Origin: Microbacterium sp. 1.5R
GTDB taxonomy: Bacteria > Actinomycetota > Actinomycetes > Actinomycetales > Microbacteriaceae
Assembly (NCBI RefSeq): GCF_001889265.1
Contig: NZ_CP018151.1
Location: forward strand, 124,001 to 188,000
Direction: 5' to 3'
Length of the DNA: 64,000 nt
A model generated the notes under the pieces. It was not told the DNA's origin. It did no database searches and saw only the letters and a list, made by a program, of their open reading frames with translations. Made by a program: the position numbers and the translations under genes. This document shows positions 7,641-17,421 of the stretch, piece after piece (position 1 is the first letter of the stretch; each line of letters starts with the position of its first letter).

Positions 7641-8327
7641 TCAGGGGATGGCCCGGCGGAACGCGAGGAACGAGATGCCCGCCAGCACCGCGGTCACGAC
7701 GAGACCCCACAGTGCGAGACCGAGAGCTCCGGCGTCGAGGATGCCCCGCCACACCTCGTCCCACAGCTCGAGCCTCGTCGCGAGGAACGCGAGACCCACG
7801 AGCACGAGACCGAGCCCGACGCCCGCGATCGTGAGCACGGTGGGTCCCCAGCTCTTGTAGATCGTCGCACCGGTGAAGCCGACCACGAACAGGAACAGGG
7901 CGAGCGTGAAGTAGACGGTGAACGCTCCGAGCGGACCCGCCTCCCACAGCCACGGCAGGTAGAACACGTAGCCGTTCACGCCGTAGCCGTTCGTCAGCGT
8001 CTCGATTCCGCCGCCGATCAGGAAGACGACGCCCATGAGCGCACTGCCGAGGATCGCGGTGAGCAGCGTGCCGAAGAAGAAATCGCGCCGCGTGATGCTC
8101 ATCGCCTGCGAGAACGGGAAGGTGAGTGTCATGGCCGAGAGGCCGATCGCGAAGAAGTACCAGAGCGGAGCCTGGCCGCCACCGCCGTACTTGGGGGTGT
8201 CGACGGGGATCATCGCGTAGATCAGCACCGAGATCACGACCGCGGAGCCGAGGATGATCAGCGGCACCCAGATGAACGTCTGACGGTTGATGAGCTGCAG
8301 ACGGATGACGTTGAGTGTGCGTCGCAT
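7641..8327 (-). CDS. ABC transporter permease (ABC-2 type)
   Basis: A 228-residue membrane protein with about six hydrophobic segments. The first is WVPLIILGSAVVISVLIYAM (about 20-39). The organisation matches ABC-2 export permeases. Its start overlaps the stop of the ATP-binding gene by one base, so the two are coupled. With the upstream GntR regulator it forms a YtrA-type operon, a class often induced by cell-envelope stress or antibiotics. The substrate is unknown. Confidence 0.85.
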   Translation of the reverse strand: MRRTLNVIRLQLINRQTFIWVPLIILGSAVVISVLIYAMIPVDTPKYGGGGQAPLWYFFAIGLSAMTLTFPFSQAMSITRRDFFFGTLLTAILGSALMGVVFLIGGGIETLTNGYGVNGYVFYLPWLWEAGPLGAFTVYFTLALFLFVVGFTGATIYKSWGPTVLTIAGVGLGLVLVGLAFLATRLELWDEVWRGILDAGALGLALWGLVVTAVLAGISFLAFRRAIP

Positions 8328-9244
8328 CAGCGCACCTCCTCTTTCGCGACGGAGGCCCTGGTGGCTGCGCCCGCCTCGGCCTTCTGGGTGAGACGGACGA
8401 TCAGCTGCTGCAGCGACACCGGAGCCAGATCGAGACCGGATGCCGTGAGCTCGGCGCGCTCGGCGGCCGACAGCGCCCCGAGCACGGTGACGGATGCCAC
8501 TCGGCCGAGCGCCTCGCGGTGCAGGACCTCACGGTCTGCCGCCCACGCGTCGACCTTGACCGCATCGCCGACCACGGTGACGGCGCGGTCGCGCACGGCA
8601 TCCGTGTCTTCGTTGAGGAGGATCTTGCCGTTGTCGATCACGATGACCTTCTCGATGAGGTTCGAGACCTCGTCGATCAGGTGCGACGAGAGGACGATCG
8701 TGCGCGGATGCTCGGCGTAGTCCTCGAGCAGGCGGTCGTAGAAGATCTGCCTGGCGACCGCGTCGAGCCCCAGGTACGGTTCGTCGAAGAAGGTGAGCTC
8801 GGCGCGCGACGCCAGGCCGATGATGACCCCGACGGCCGAGAGCTGTCCGCGGGAGAGCTTCTTGATGGTCTGCTTCATCGGCAGCTGGAACTGCTCGATG
8901 AGCTCGTCGGCCAGCTCCTGGTTCCAGTTGCGGAAGAACAGGCTCGCCGCCTTGAACGCGTGACGCGGGTAGGCGTCATCCGGATACTTCTGGCTCTCGC
9001 GCACGAAGCAGATCCGGTTGAGGACGTGCGTGTTCTCGTAGGGGTGCTCGCCGAAGACGCGCACGGTGCCGGACGACTCGAAGTTCTGCGCGGTCAGGAT
9101 CGACATGAGCGTGGTCTTGCCCGCGCCGTTGCGGCCGAGCAGTCCGTAGATCGCGCCGCCCTCGAGGCTGAGCGACACGTCGTCGAGCGCGTTCTTCTCC
9201 TTGTAGTGCTTGGTGAGGTTCTGGACCTCGATGACGGCGGTCAT
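8327..9244 (-). CDS. ABC transporter ATP-binding protein
   Basis: A 305-residue nucleotide-binding subunit. The Walker A motif GRNGAGKTT lies near residues 36-44. The signature is a variant, LSRGQLSAVG. The Walker B region is LTFFDEPYLGLD and the H-loop is VLSSHLID. About 90 residues follow the catalytic domain. Its start overlaps the GntR stop (ATGA) and its stop meets the permease start, giving the order regulator, ATPase, permease. It probably powers export through the downstream permease (family knowledge). Confidence 0.92.
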   Translation of the reverse strand: MTAVIEVQNLTKHYKEKNALDDVSLSLEGGAIYGLLGRNGAGKTTLMSILTAQNFESSGTVRVFGEHPYENTHVLNRICFVRESQKYPDDAYPRHAFKAASLFFRNWNQELADELIEQFQLPMKQTIKKLSRGQLSAVGVIIGLASRAELTFFDEPYLGLDAVARQIFYDRLLEDYAEHPRTIVLSSHLIDEVSNLIEKVIVIDNGKILLNEDTDAVRDRAVTVVGDAVKVDAWAADREVLHREALGRVASVTVLGALSAAERAELTASGLDLAPVSLQQLIVRLTQKAEAGAATRASVAKEEVR

Positions 9245-9639
9245 GCGGTGGTCTTCCCTTCTGTCTGGTCGTTCTGCTGTGTCTGGGTCGCGCGCTCGTG
9301 CAGCAGCGCGACGAGGTCGTCGGAGCCGAGGCCCAGTGTGCGGGCCTCCGCGATGAGCGGTTCGATGTAGCGGTCGGCGAATGCGGCACGGCGCTCGCCG
9401 AGCAGCAGATCCTTCGCCCCGGCGGCGACGAACATGCCGATGCCGCGGCGCTTGTAGAGCACTCCCTTGTCGGTGAGCATGGCGACTCCCTTCGCTGCCG
9501 TCGCGGGGTTGATCCGGTAGAAGCCGGCGAGCTCGTTCGTCGAGGGCGCCTGCGATTCCTCCTCGAGAGAGCCGTCGAGGATCGAGTCCTCGATCTGCTC
9601 GGCGATCTGGAGGAAGAGCGGCTTGCCTTCTTCGATCAC
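9241..9639 (-). CDS. GntR family regulator, YtrA subfamily
   Basis: A 132-residue regulator with an N-terminal winged helix (about 8-75, containing STNELAGFYRINPATAAKGVAML) and a short C-terminal dimerisation helix in place of a ligand domain, the hallmark of YtrA-type GntR proteins. The GTG start at 9639 follows GGAGGACT. It is the first gene of an operon with an ABC ATPase and permease. It probably represses the operon through the palindrome at 9661-9682. The inducer is not identifiable. Confidence 0.9.
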   Translation of the reverse strand: MIEEGKPLFLQIAEQIEDSILDGSLEEESQAPSTNELAGFYRINPATAAKGVAMLTDKGVLYKRRGIGMFVAAGAKDLLLGERRAAFADRYIEPLIAEARTLGLGSDDLVALLHERATQTQQNDQTEGKTTA

Positions 9640-9660
9640 GAGTCCTCCGCTGGTTGGTGG

Positions 9661-9682
9661 GTTAGTTACTAGAGTAGGTAAC
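9661..9682. promoter_or_regulatory. Operator-like palindrome of the GntR operon
   Basis: A 22-bp palindrome of the form GTTA-N2-TACT-N2-AGTA-N2-TAAC, 22 bp upstream of the GntR start. It covers the expected -10 region of the promoter whose -35 is TTGACA (9704-9699 on the minus strand). Binding here would block RNA polymerase (inferred). Confidence 0.7.
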
Positions 9683-9698
9683 CACTGAACCGCGGGTG

Positions 9699-9704
9699 TG
9701 TCAA
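9699..9704 (-). promoter_or_regulatory. Consensus -35 box TTGACA
   Basis: A perfect TTGACA on the minus strand. A spacer of 17 bp leads to TTACCT inside the palindrome at 9661-9682, giving a promoter for the GntR-ABC operon. Confidence 0.6.
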
Positions 9705-9713
9705 CAGTTGTTT

Positions 9714-9741
9714 CAGGCAGGCAGGCAGGCAGGCAGGCAGG
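9714..9741. repeat. Seven exact tandem copies of CAGG
   Basis: A 28-bp tetranucleotide tract, (CAGG)x7, lies 9 bp upstream of the -35 box of the GntR operon and 15 bp past the stop of the neighbouring permease. Tetranucleotide tracts of this length are prone to slipped-strand change. Here a length change would alter the region just upstream of the promoter. Confidence 0.95.
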
Positions 9742-9756
9742 TGCGGTGAGGAGCGC

Positions 9757-10557
9757 TCAGCCGCGCAGGTCCCGGGCGCGCAGCGCGACGGCCGAAGCTG
9801 CGGCGAGGACCACGGCCAGGCCCCAGGTGAGCGCGAGTCCACCGGCATCCACGCCCTCGGCGAGGGGCGGCTGACGGTACACCCAGGCGTAGGGCGAGAG
9901 CGCGTTCAGCCACTCGAGGTCATCGGACTGCTTCGCCAACGCCTGCAGGATGTATCCGAGCACGGCGATCCCTGCGCCGGCGCCGGTCGCCCAGATGCGG
10001 CGACCCGTCGCTGCGCCGGCGAGCAGGGCGGCGGATGCCGTGAGGAACGAGAGTCCGGTGAGCGCGGCGCTCGCTCCGACGATGCGCCAGCCGTCGAGGC
10101 CGAGCTCGGCCGAGTCGTTCAACGCCCAGACGACGAGCCCCGAGAAGACGCCGAGCCACAGCAGTCGCACGAGCACGGCGAAGGCCGACTCCAGCGCATA
10201 CCGGCCGCGGCCGATCCCGTGCGCGAGGTCGAGTTCGGCCCGTCCGCTCTCCTCCGCGCCGGCGATGGCCGCCGACCCCCACGTCACTGCTGCGATCGTC
10301 AGCAGAAGGAAGCCGATCAGGCCGAAGAACGTGCTCTGCGCGTATCCGGCGCCGGTCGCGATCTGGTCGTACCCGAGGGTGTCGACGAGTTCCTTCGGCA
10401 GCGACGAGATCATGGCCTCGAGCTGGCCGTCTCCGGCGAGGCTCGGGTACAGCGGCAGATAGAGGAACAGCACCGCGGCGAGGCCGGCGGTCCATCCGAG
10501 CAGGCTTCGCCAGGACTCGCGCAGGCTGCGTCGGAACACGGGCAGGATGCCGTTCAT
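9757..10557 (-). CDS. ABC transporter permease
   Basis: A 266-residue export permease with about six hydrophobic segments. The first (about 19-38) is followed by an extracytoplasmic loop (SSLPKELVDTLGYDQIATGAG), and the last lies near residues 240-260. It resembles ABC-2 permeases of the antibiotic-export type. Its start overlaps the stop of the upstream ATPase (ATGA). It closes a three-gene operon with a TetR regulator and ATPase. The substrate is unknown, although drug export is typical for this arrangement. Confidence 0.87.
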   Translation of the reverse strand: MNGILPVFRRSLRESWRSLLGWTAGLAAVLFLYLPLYPSLAGDGQLEAMISSLPKELVDTLGYDQIATGAGYAQSTFFGLIGFLLLTIAAVTWGSAAIAGAEESGRAELDLAHGIGRGRYALESAFAVLVRLLWLGVFSGLVVWALNDSAELGLDGWRIVGASAALTGLSFLTASAALLAGAATGRRIWATGAGAGIAVLGYILQALAKQSDDLEWLNALSPYAWVYRQPPLAEGVDAGGLALTWGLAVVLAAASAVALRARDLRG

Positions 10558-11537
10558 CGCTGCTCCCCCCTGTCGCGCCGCGATCGTCGGGTCGCGGGTC
10601 GGGCCGACGCCGGAGTGACAGAGGAGCCGTACAGACGCAGCACGGACTCTTCGAGGTCCGGCTCCTCGACGGTGAGGTCGCGCACCTCGAACGGCGCGAG
10701 CGCCTTGATGAACGGGTCGATCGCGCCGTCGACCGTGCCGGACAGGTGCAGGATCCCGTCGGCATCGTGCGCGTCGATGCCGGTGAGCCCCGGCACCCGG
10801 TCGAAGCCGGCGCGCGCGGCCGCGGCATCCGTCGTCGCGAGCTCGACGCGCACCCGGCGAATCGAGCCCAGTCGCAGCGAGGCGACGTCGCCGTCGGCGA
10901 CGACCCGTCCGTTCGCGAGGACGGCGACTTCGTCGGCGGTCTGCTGGATCTCGCTGAGCACATGCGAGCTCAGCAGCACGGTCTGCCCGGCATCCTTCGC
11001 CTCGCGGACCATCTGCAGGAACTCCCGCTGCACGAGAGGATCGAGGCCGCTGGTGGGCTCATCGAGGATCAGCAGCTCCGGACGATGCATGAACGCCTGG
11101 ATCAGCCCCACCTTCTGCTTGTTGCCCTTCGACAGGGTGCGCACCGGACGTGACAGATCGACGCCGAGACGGTCGCCCAGGTCGCGTGCCGTATGCAGGG
11201 TCGCGGCGGAGTCCCGTGAACCCGAGACCTGGGCGTAGAACGCCAGCATCCGGTGCCCGCTCGTGCGCCCCTCGAGGTGCAGCTCGCCCGGCACGTAGCC
11301 GATGCGCCGCCGCAGAGCGGCACCGCCGTGACGCGGGTCCTCGCCGAGGATGCGCACTGTGCCGGAGGACGGACGGATGATGTCGACCAGTGTGCGGAGC
11401 GCGGTGGTCTTGCCCGCGCCGTTCGGTCCGATGAGCCCGAACACGGTTCCCGGACGAACTCGGAGGTCGAGCTCGTGCAGCGCGACGCGGCTGCCGAAGC
11501 GCTTGTGCAGACGTTCGATCTCGATGGTGTCGGTCAT
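10554..11537 (-). CDS. ABC transporter ATP-binding protein
   Basis: A 327-residue ATPase with Walker A GPNGAGKTT (about 36-44), a variant signature LSKGNKQKVGL, Walker B LLILDEPTSGLD and H-loop LLSSHVLSE. About 95 residues follow the catalytic core, as in drug-exporter ATPases. It overlaps the TetR stop upstream and the permease start downstream by four bases each, so the three proteins are probably made in matched amounts. Its role is to power the adjacent permease (family knowledge). Confidence 0.92.
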   Translation of the reverse strand: MTDTIEIERLHKRFGSRVALHELDLRVRPGTVFGLIGPNGAGKTTALRTLVDIIRPSSGTVRILGEDPRHGGAALRRRIGYVPGELHLEGRTSGHRMLAFYAQVSGSRDSAATLHTARDLGDRLGVDLSRPVRTLSKGNKQKVGLIQAFMHRPELLILDEPTSGLDPLVQREFLQMVREAKDAGQTVLLSSHVLSEIQQTADEVAVLANGRVVADGDVASLRLGSIRRVRVELATTDAAAARAGFDRVPGLTGIDAHDADGILHLSGTVDGAIDPFIKALAPFEVRDLTVEEPDLEESVLRLYGSSVTPASARPATRRSRRDRGEQR

Positions 11538-12190
11538 GATGCGTCTCCTTCCGGGGTGGGACCCTCTGTTCCGAGGGCTTCGCGCGCACCGTCGAGCAGC
11601 GCGGTCGTCGAATAGATGCCGTGGGTGAGCAGCTCGAGTGTGGGCAGCGTCGTGCGTCGCAGCCCGGCCGGGCTCAGTTGATCGGTGCCCAGGGCCCGGG
11701 CGATCTGAGCGCGCATCACGACCGGCGCCAGGCCGATCAGGGTGAGTGTCAGCGTCGTCATCTCGGGGTCGCTCATCGGCTCGAGCATCCCCGCCTCGCG
11801 CTGCTCGGCCAGCACATCGCGCGTCCTCGCGAGGAAGCTGTCGAACAGCCGATCCGCTGCCGGAGAGCCGTCGATCAGCATCCGGGCGAGGTAGTCGATA
11901 TAGGGCCCGAATCGGCCGAGGTCGTTCAGCGCGGTGCGGATGCGGTCGCCGGTCGGGGCCGTGATGAGGTCGTGCTCCTCATCGGTGAAGACGCCGACGA
12001 CATAGTCGTCGCACTCCGTGCGCAGGGCGTTCTTGTCGCCGAAGTGATGCACGATCAGCGCGGCGCTGACTCCGGCCTCGGTGGCGATCGCGCGAAGGCT
12101 GGTGGCATCGAAGCCGCTGCGCGCGAAGGCGGCGATGGCAGTGTCGCGGATGCGGGCACGAGCGGTGAGATCGTCGGAAGCTGAACGCAT
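11534..12190 (-). CDS. TetR/AcrR family regulator of the ABC exporter
   Basis: A 218-residue regulator with an N-terminal helix-turn-helix (about 10-55: RDTAIAAFARSGFDATSLRAIATEAGVS) and a variable ligand domain. The ATG at 12190 is preferred over a longer frame because a TAGTGT hexamer lies 7 bp before it and the operator-like palindrome at 12201-12216 would otherwise be coding. It overlaps the ATPase gene. It is probably an autorepressor of the exporter operon (inferred from family and palindrome). Confidence 0.88.
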   Translation of the reverse strand: MRSASDDLTARARIRDTAIAAFARSGFDATSLRAIATEAGVSAALIVHHFGDKNALRTECDDYVVGVFTDEEHDLITAPTGDRIRTALNDLGRFGPYIDYLARMLIDGSPAADRLFDSFLARTRDVLAEQREAGMLEPMSDPEMTTLTLTLIGLAPVVMRAQIARALGTDQLSPAGLRRTTLPTLELLTHGIYSTTALLDGAREALGTEGPTPEGDAS

Positions 12191-12200
12191 GTACAGCACA

Positions 12201-12216
12201 CTAAACAGATGTTCAG
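12201..12216. promoter_or_regulatory. TetR operator-like palindrome
   Basis: A 16-bp palindrome CTAAACAGATGTTCAG (arms CTrAACA and TGTTyAG) lies directly upstream of the TetR gene and overlaps its probable promoter. It is also only 24 bp from the -10 of the divergent methyltransferase gene. Confidence 0.6.
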
Positions 12217-12239
12217 CCGCGGTCAAGAGGGGTCGCTCG

Positions 12240-12245
12240 TACTCT
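12240..12245 (+). promoter_or_regulatory. -10 hexamer TACTCT of a leaderless promoter
   Basis: TACTCT ends exactly 6 bp before the GTG at 12252. The GGAGGA between them is too close to the start to serve as a ribosome site, so leaderless translation is likely. Confidence 0.5.
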
Positions 12246-12251
12246 GGAGGA

Positions 12252-13373
12252 GTGGACTTCCCCTACAGCCGCCTGAGCCGCTGGCCCGACGTCGAGGCCG
12301 ACAATCTGCAGGCGCACGACGCGACCGACCTGCTGCTCGTCGAGCGCGCGCTGGCGCCGGACTTCTCCGGTCTCTCGGGGCGCGAGATCGCGGTGATCGG
12401 CGACGAATACGGGGCGATCACGCTCGCGCTGACGGCCGGCGGACTCGACGGCATCCGCGTGCATCAGGACCTCGCGACCGGGCGACGCGCGCTCGCCCGC
12501 AACGCCGAGGAGCTCGGGCTGACGGGATTCTCCACTCACGAGCTCGACGCCGCTCTGCTCGACGGCGCGCGGCTCGTGCTGCTGCAGCTGCCCAAGGCGC
12601 TCGCCGAGCTCGAGGAGATCGCGGATGCCGTATCGCGTTGGGCCGCCCCGGATGTGGTGCTCGTCGCAGGCGGGCGCGTGAAGCACATGACCATCACGCA
12701 GAACGAGGTGCTCGCGCGGAGCTTCGAGACGGTGCAGGCGCAGCGCGCCGAGCGGAAGTCGCGGCTGGTGGTCGCGTCCGAGCCGCGGCCGGCCCCCGCT
12801 GAGTCGCCGTTCCCGGTCACGGAGCGGCATGACGGGCTCGTGCTCGTCGCGCACGGCGGCGCGTTCGCGGGGGCGAAACTCGACATCGGCACGCGGGTTC
12901 TGCTCGAGGTGCTCGGTCTCGATGAACAGCCGAGCCCGGCTCCGATCGTCGTCGACCTGGGCTGCGGGACCGGCGCGCTCGCCGCCTCCTACGCCCTCGC
13001 GCACCCGGAAGCCCGCGTGATCGCCACCGACCGATCTGCGGCGGCCGTCGCCTCGGCCCGCGCCACGATGGTCGCGAACGGCGTCGACGATCGAGTCGCC
13101 GTCATGCACGACGACGCCGGCTCGGAGATCGCCGACGCGACCGCCGACGTCGTGCTGCTCAATCCGCCCTTCCACCTCGGCAGCAGCGTGCACACCGGGG
13201 CAGCGACCCGACTGTTCGAGGCCGCCGCCCGCATCCTCCGCCCGGGCGGAGAGCTCTTCACGGTCTTCAACTCGTCGCTCGGGTACCGCGCCGAACTGAC
13301 CCGGCTCGTCGGGGCGACCGAGCAGCTCGCGCGCACCCCGAAGTTCACGGTCACGCGCAGCATCCGGCGCTGA
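12252..13373 (+). CDS. RlmG/RsmC-like class I SAM-dependent methyltransferase
   Basis: A 373-residue protein with two Rossmann-like halves. The N-terminal half (about 30-170) is degenerate. The C-terminal half (about 190-370) is catalytic, with the SAM motif VVDLGCGTG and the N-methyltransferase motif NPPFH. This matches the RsmC/RlmG family, which methylates guanine N2 in 16S or 23S rRNA. The target base cannot be fixed from sequence alone. The GTG at 12252 follows a -10 hexamer by 6 bp. It is divergent from the TetR exporter operon and stands alone. Confidence 0.85.
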   Translation: MDFPYSRLSRWPDVEADNLQAHDATDLLLVERALAPDFSGLSGREIAVIGDEYGAITLALTAGGLDGIRVHQDLATGRRALARNAEELGLTGFSTHELDAALLDGARLVLLQLPKALAELEEIADAVSRWAAPDVVLVAGGRVKHMTITQNEVLARSFETVQAQRAERKSRLVVASEPRPAPAESPFPVTERHDGLVLVAHGGAFAGAKLDIGTRVLLEVLGLDEQPSPAPIVVDLGCGTGALAASYALAHPEARVIATDRSAAAVASARATMVANGVDDRVAVMHDDAGSEIADATADVVLLNPPFHLGSSVHTGAATRLFEAAARILRPGGELFTVFNSSLGYRAELTRLVGATEQLARTPKFTVTRSIRR

Positions 13374-13557
13374 TCCGTCGCCGACTGGGCGTCGTTCGGT
13401 CACACTCACTTCCCGCGGCCGAATGCTCGGGATCGGGCCGACGCAGGCGCGAACGGCCGACCGAAATCGCCGACCAGAACCGCGCCGCGACCGCGTCCGA
13501 AACCCGCGCAATCCCCCGGTCAGCCGACGAAACTGAACGGCACTAGGGATCGTGGAT
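13374..13557. other. Intergenic stretch with nothing recognised
   Basis: About 180 bp between the methyltransferase stop and the proV promoter. It is GC-rich, with no clear hairpin terminator, gene or repeat seen. Confidence 0.5.
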
Positions 13558-13586
13558 TTGCCCCTGACCGGCCATTTCGTTACGTT
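13558..13586 (+). promoter_or_regulatory. Promoter of the proVWX operon
   Basis: TTGCCC (13558-13563), a 17-bp spacer and TACGTT (13581-13586). Transcription would start near 13593, leaving a leader of about 210 bases before proV. Confidence 0.6.
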
Positions 13587-13592
13587 GGTTGG

Positions 13593-13806
13593 TGGGCCTG
13601 ACGGCCCGAAGACCAGTCCGCGACCACGTCCTTCTTTCGAATGTGCTGTGCTGCGAAGAGGCGTGGACGTACGGTCGATGCTCTATCGCGGTGGATCCGA
13701 AATCCGCCGTCCGCGCCGCCACAGCTCCAACTCGAAACGGCCGGGAGGATCACCCGGGCGCAACCGAAGCAGGCTCAGCCACCCGAAGGCGAGCCGCAGG
13801 GGAAAC
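13593..13806 (+). promoter_or_regulatory. Long 5' leader of proVWX
   Basis: About 210 bases with no gene. It begins with a GGGCC-TGAC-GGCCC hairpin (13594-13607). Osmolyte importers in other bacteria are controlled by c-di-AMP or by RNA leaders, but the conserved ydaO/yuaA riboswitch core could not be made out here. The stretch is open in the proV frame, yet its codon use and Arg/Ser-rich translation do not look coding. Confidence 0.4.
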
Positions 13807-15110
<1,304 letters not shown>

Positions 15111-15111
<1 letters not shown>

Positions 15112-16139
15112 TGGATGGTTTCCGCATTCCTCTCGGCAGCTGGGTCGCAACGGGAGTCGACTGGATCAAGACGAACCTCGACGGTCTGCTCGACGTCATC
15201 TCGTTCGTGGTCAGCTTCCTGGTCGACGGCCTCACCCGCGCCCTGCTGAGCCCGCATTTCGTGGTCATCATCCTGATCGCGGCGTTCATCGCGTGGCTCG
15301 TGCGCTCGTGGCAGCTCGCGATCGGGACGATCGTCTCGTTCGGTCTGATCGTGGCCATGGGCCTCTGGGTCCCCGCGATGCAGACCCTCGCCCTCGTGCT
15401 CGTCGCCGCGGTGATCGCTGTGCTGATCGCGGTGCCGCTGGGCATCTGGTCGGCCCGCAACGCCACCGTGCGCGCGGTGCTCAAGCCCGTGCTCGACTTC
15501 ATGCAGACGATGCCGGCGTTCGTCTACCTGATCCCGGCGATCGTGTTCTTCAGCATCGGCGTCGTGCCCGGTCTCGTCGCCACCGTCATCTTCGCGCTGC
15601 CTCCGGGTGTGCGACTGACCGAGCTCGGCATCCGCGGAGTCGACTCCGAGACCGTCGAGGCCGGTCAGGCGTTCGGCGCCAAGCCGGGTCAGATCCTGCG
15701 CGGCATCCAGCTCCCGCTCGCGATGCCGACGATCCTCGCCGGCGTCAACCAGGTCATCATGCTCGCGCTGTCGATGGCGGTCATCGCCGGTATGGCGGGC
15801 GCCGACGGCCTCGGGAAGATCGTCGTCGAGGCGATCTCGACCATCAACATCGCCAAGGGCGTCGAGGCCGGTCTGGGCGTCGTGCTCATCGCCGTCTTCC
15901 TCGACCGGGTCACCGCGGCCCTCGGCGACCTGGGCAGCAACCGCTCGTCGCTGCTCGGGATGCTGGCGCGTCGCCGCACGCAGAAGCGTCTCGATGCCGC
16001 ATCCGCCGAGGCGGACACGACGGCGACGGCATCCGCTCCCCCATCGGCCGACGCGGCCGACGCGCTGGATGCCGACGCCGAGGCCGAGCGACTGAAGGCC
16101 TCCCCGCGCCGCGCCCCTGTCGGCGGCGGCGTGCACTGA
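15111..16139 (+). CDS. proW: Glycine betaine/proline ABC transporter permease
   Basis: A 342-residue permease with about six hydrophobic segments between residues 30 and 275. The cytoplasmic EAA-type loop (VEAGQAFGAKPGQILRGIQLP, about 183-203) docks to ProV. The C-terminal 60 residues are hydrophilic and Ala/Asp-rich. The start overlaps the proV stop, and TGCGCTG with GGAGG lies just upstream. It moves the osmolyte delivered by ProX across the membrane (family knowledge). Confidence 0.92.
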
Positions 16140-16215
16140 CTCATCCCTTCCGCACAAGAGAACACGCAGTACACAGCAACACAGCACCTATATATACGGA
16201 ACGAGAGACATACAC

Positions 16216-17133
16216 ATGAAGAAGAAGATCCTGACCATCGCGGCGATCGGCGCCGCAGCGACACTGACCCTCGCCGGCTGCAGCGGTGACGGCATGGGCG
16301 GAACCGGCGGAGACACCGGCGGCAGCGAGTCCGGTTCGGGCGACAAGGGCACGATCACCCTCGGGTTCCTGCCCTCGTGGACCGACGGACTCAGCACCGC
16401 ATACCTGCTGCAGGACCAGCTCGAGAAGATCGGCTACACGGTCGAGATGAAGACGCTGACCGAGGCGGGTCCGCTGTACACCGGTCTGGCGCAGGGCGAT
16501 GTCGACATGTACCCGTCGGCCTGGCCCGAGCTGACGCACGCCGAGTACATGGAGACGTACGGCGACGACATCGAGGACCTCGGCGCGTACTACGACAACG
16601 CGAAGCTGACCCTCGCGGTTCCGGAGTACTCCGACCTGAACTCGATCGAGGACCTCGCGGGCAAGGGCGCAGAGCTCGACGGCAAGATCTACGGCATCGA
16701 GCCGGGTGCCGGCCTCACCGCGCAGACCCAGAAGATGATGCCGGAGTACGGTCTCGACGGCGAGTACGAGCTCGTCACCTCGTCGACCGCGGCGATGCTC
16801 ACCGAGCTGAAGTCGGCGACCGACAAGCAGGAGGACATCGTCGTGACGCTGTGGCGTCCGTTCTGGGCCAACGACGCCTTCCCCGTGAAGGACCTCGAAG
16901 ACCCCAAGGGTGCGATGGGCGAGTCCGAGGCCCTGCACTTCCTCGGCACGAAGGGCTTCGCGGAGGAGTTCCCCGAGGCCGCCGAGCTGATCGAGCAGAT
17001 CAAGCTCGACGACGAGCAGTACGGTTCGCTCGAGGACATGGTCGTGAACGAGTACGGCGAGGGCAAGGAAGCGGATGCCATCGACGCGTGGCTCGAGGAG
17101 AACGGCGACCAGTTCGACTGGGTCGTCAGCTGA
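16216..17133 (+). CDS. proX: Glycine betaine/proline-binding lipoprotein
   Basis: A 305-residue substrate-binding lipoprotein. It has an N-terminal signal with lipobox LAGC (Cys at about 19), a Gly/Ser-rich linker, then an OpuAC-type domain with aromatic residues (FLPSWTDG, DMYPSAWPEL, LWRPFWAND) of the kind that form a cage around quaternary amines. The 76-bp gap after proW is AT-rich (tatatata near 16190) and may hold an extra promoter, common before abundant binding proteins. A strong hairpin terminator follows at 17181-17219. Confidence 0.93.
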   Translation: MKKKILTIAAIGAAATLTLAGCSGDGMGGTGGDTGGSESGSGDKGTITLGFLPSWTDGLSTAYLLQDQLEKIGYTVEMKTLTEAGPLYTGLAQGDVDMYPSAWPELTHAEYMETYGDDIEDLGAYYDNAKLTLAVPEYSDLNSIEDLAGKGAELDGKIYGIEPGAGLTAQTQKMMPEYGLDGEYELVTSSTAAMLTELKSATDKQEDIVVTLWRPFWANDAFPVKDLEDPKGAMGESEALHFLGTKGFAEEFPEAAELIEQIKLDDEQYGSLEDMVVNEYGEGKEADAIDAWLEENGDQFDWVVS

Positions 17134-17180
17134 CCTGACTCACGGGAACGAGTCCGTCCGCACGCGGGTGGACTCCCCTC

Positions 17181-17219
17181 CGATGGGCGGAGGATCTGTC
17201 ACGGATCCTCCGCCCATCG
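17181..17219 (+). terminator. Terminator hairpin after proX
   Basis: Two perfect 16-bp arms (17181-17196 and 17204-17219; CGATGGGCGGAGGATC and its complement) around a 7-base loop, 48 bp after the proX stop. There is no T-run. Confidence 0.85.
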
Positions 17220-17421
17220 CTGTGTCTGGGCGGGTGTATTGATGTACCGAAACAGCGGCCATGCACCCCCGTCACGATGTCGCGAGCCCCACGTCTTGTG
17301 AGTGCCGTCGAAAGATCGACGACACCCCAGACATGCTTCGCCGGGGCTGATTGCCATGCGCATCGGTCCGTTGCTCGGATCCCGGAACTCCTGCGAGATG
17401 TCCCTGTGATTCGAGGACCTC

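Noticed and set aside
13593..13806. c-di-AMP (ydaO/yuaA) riboswitch
   Set aside because: Looked for because of the osmolyte transporter, but the conserved core could not be found by eye.
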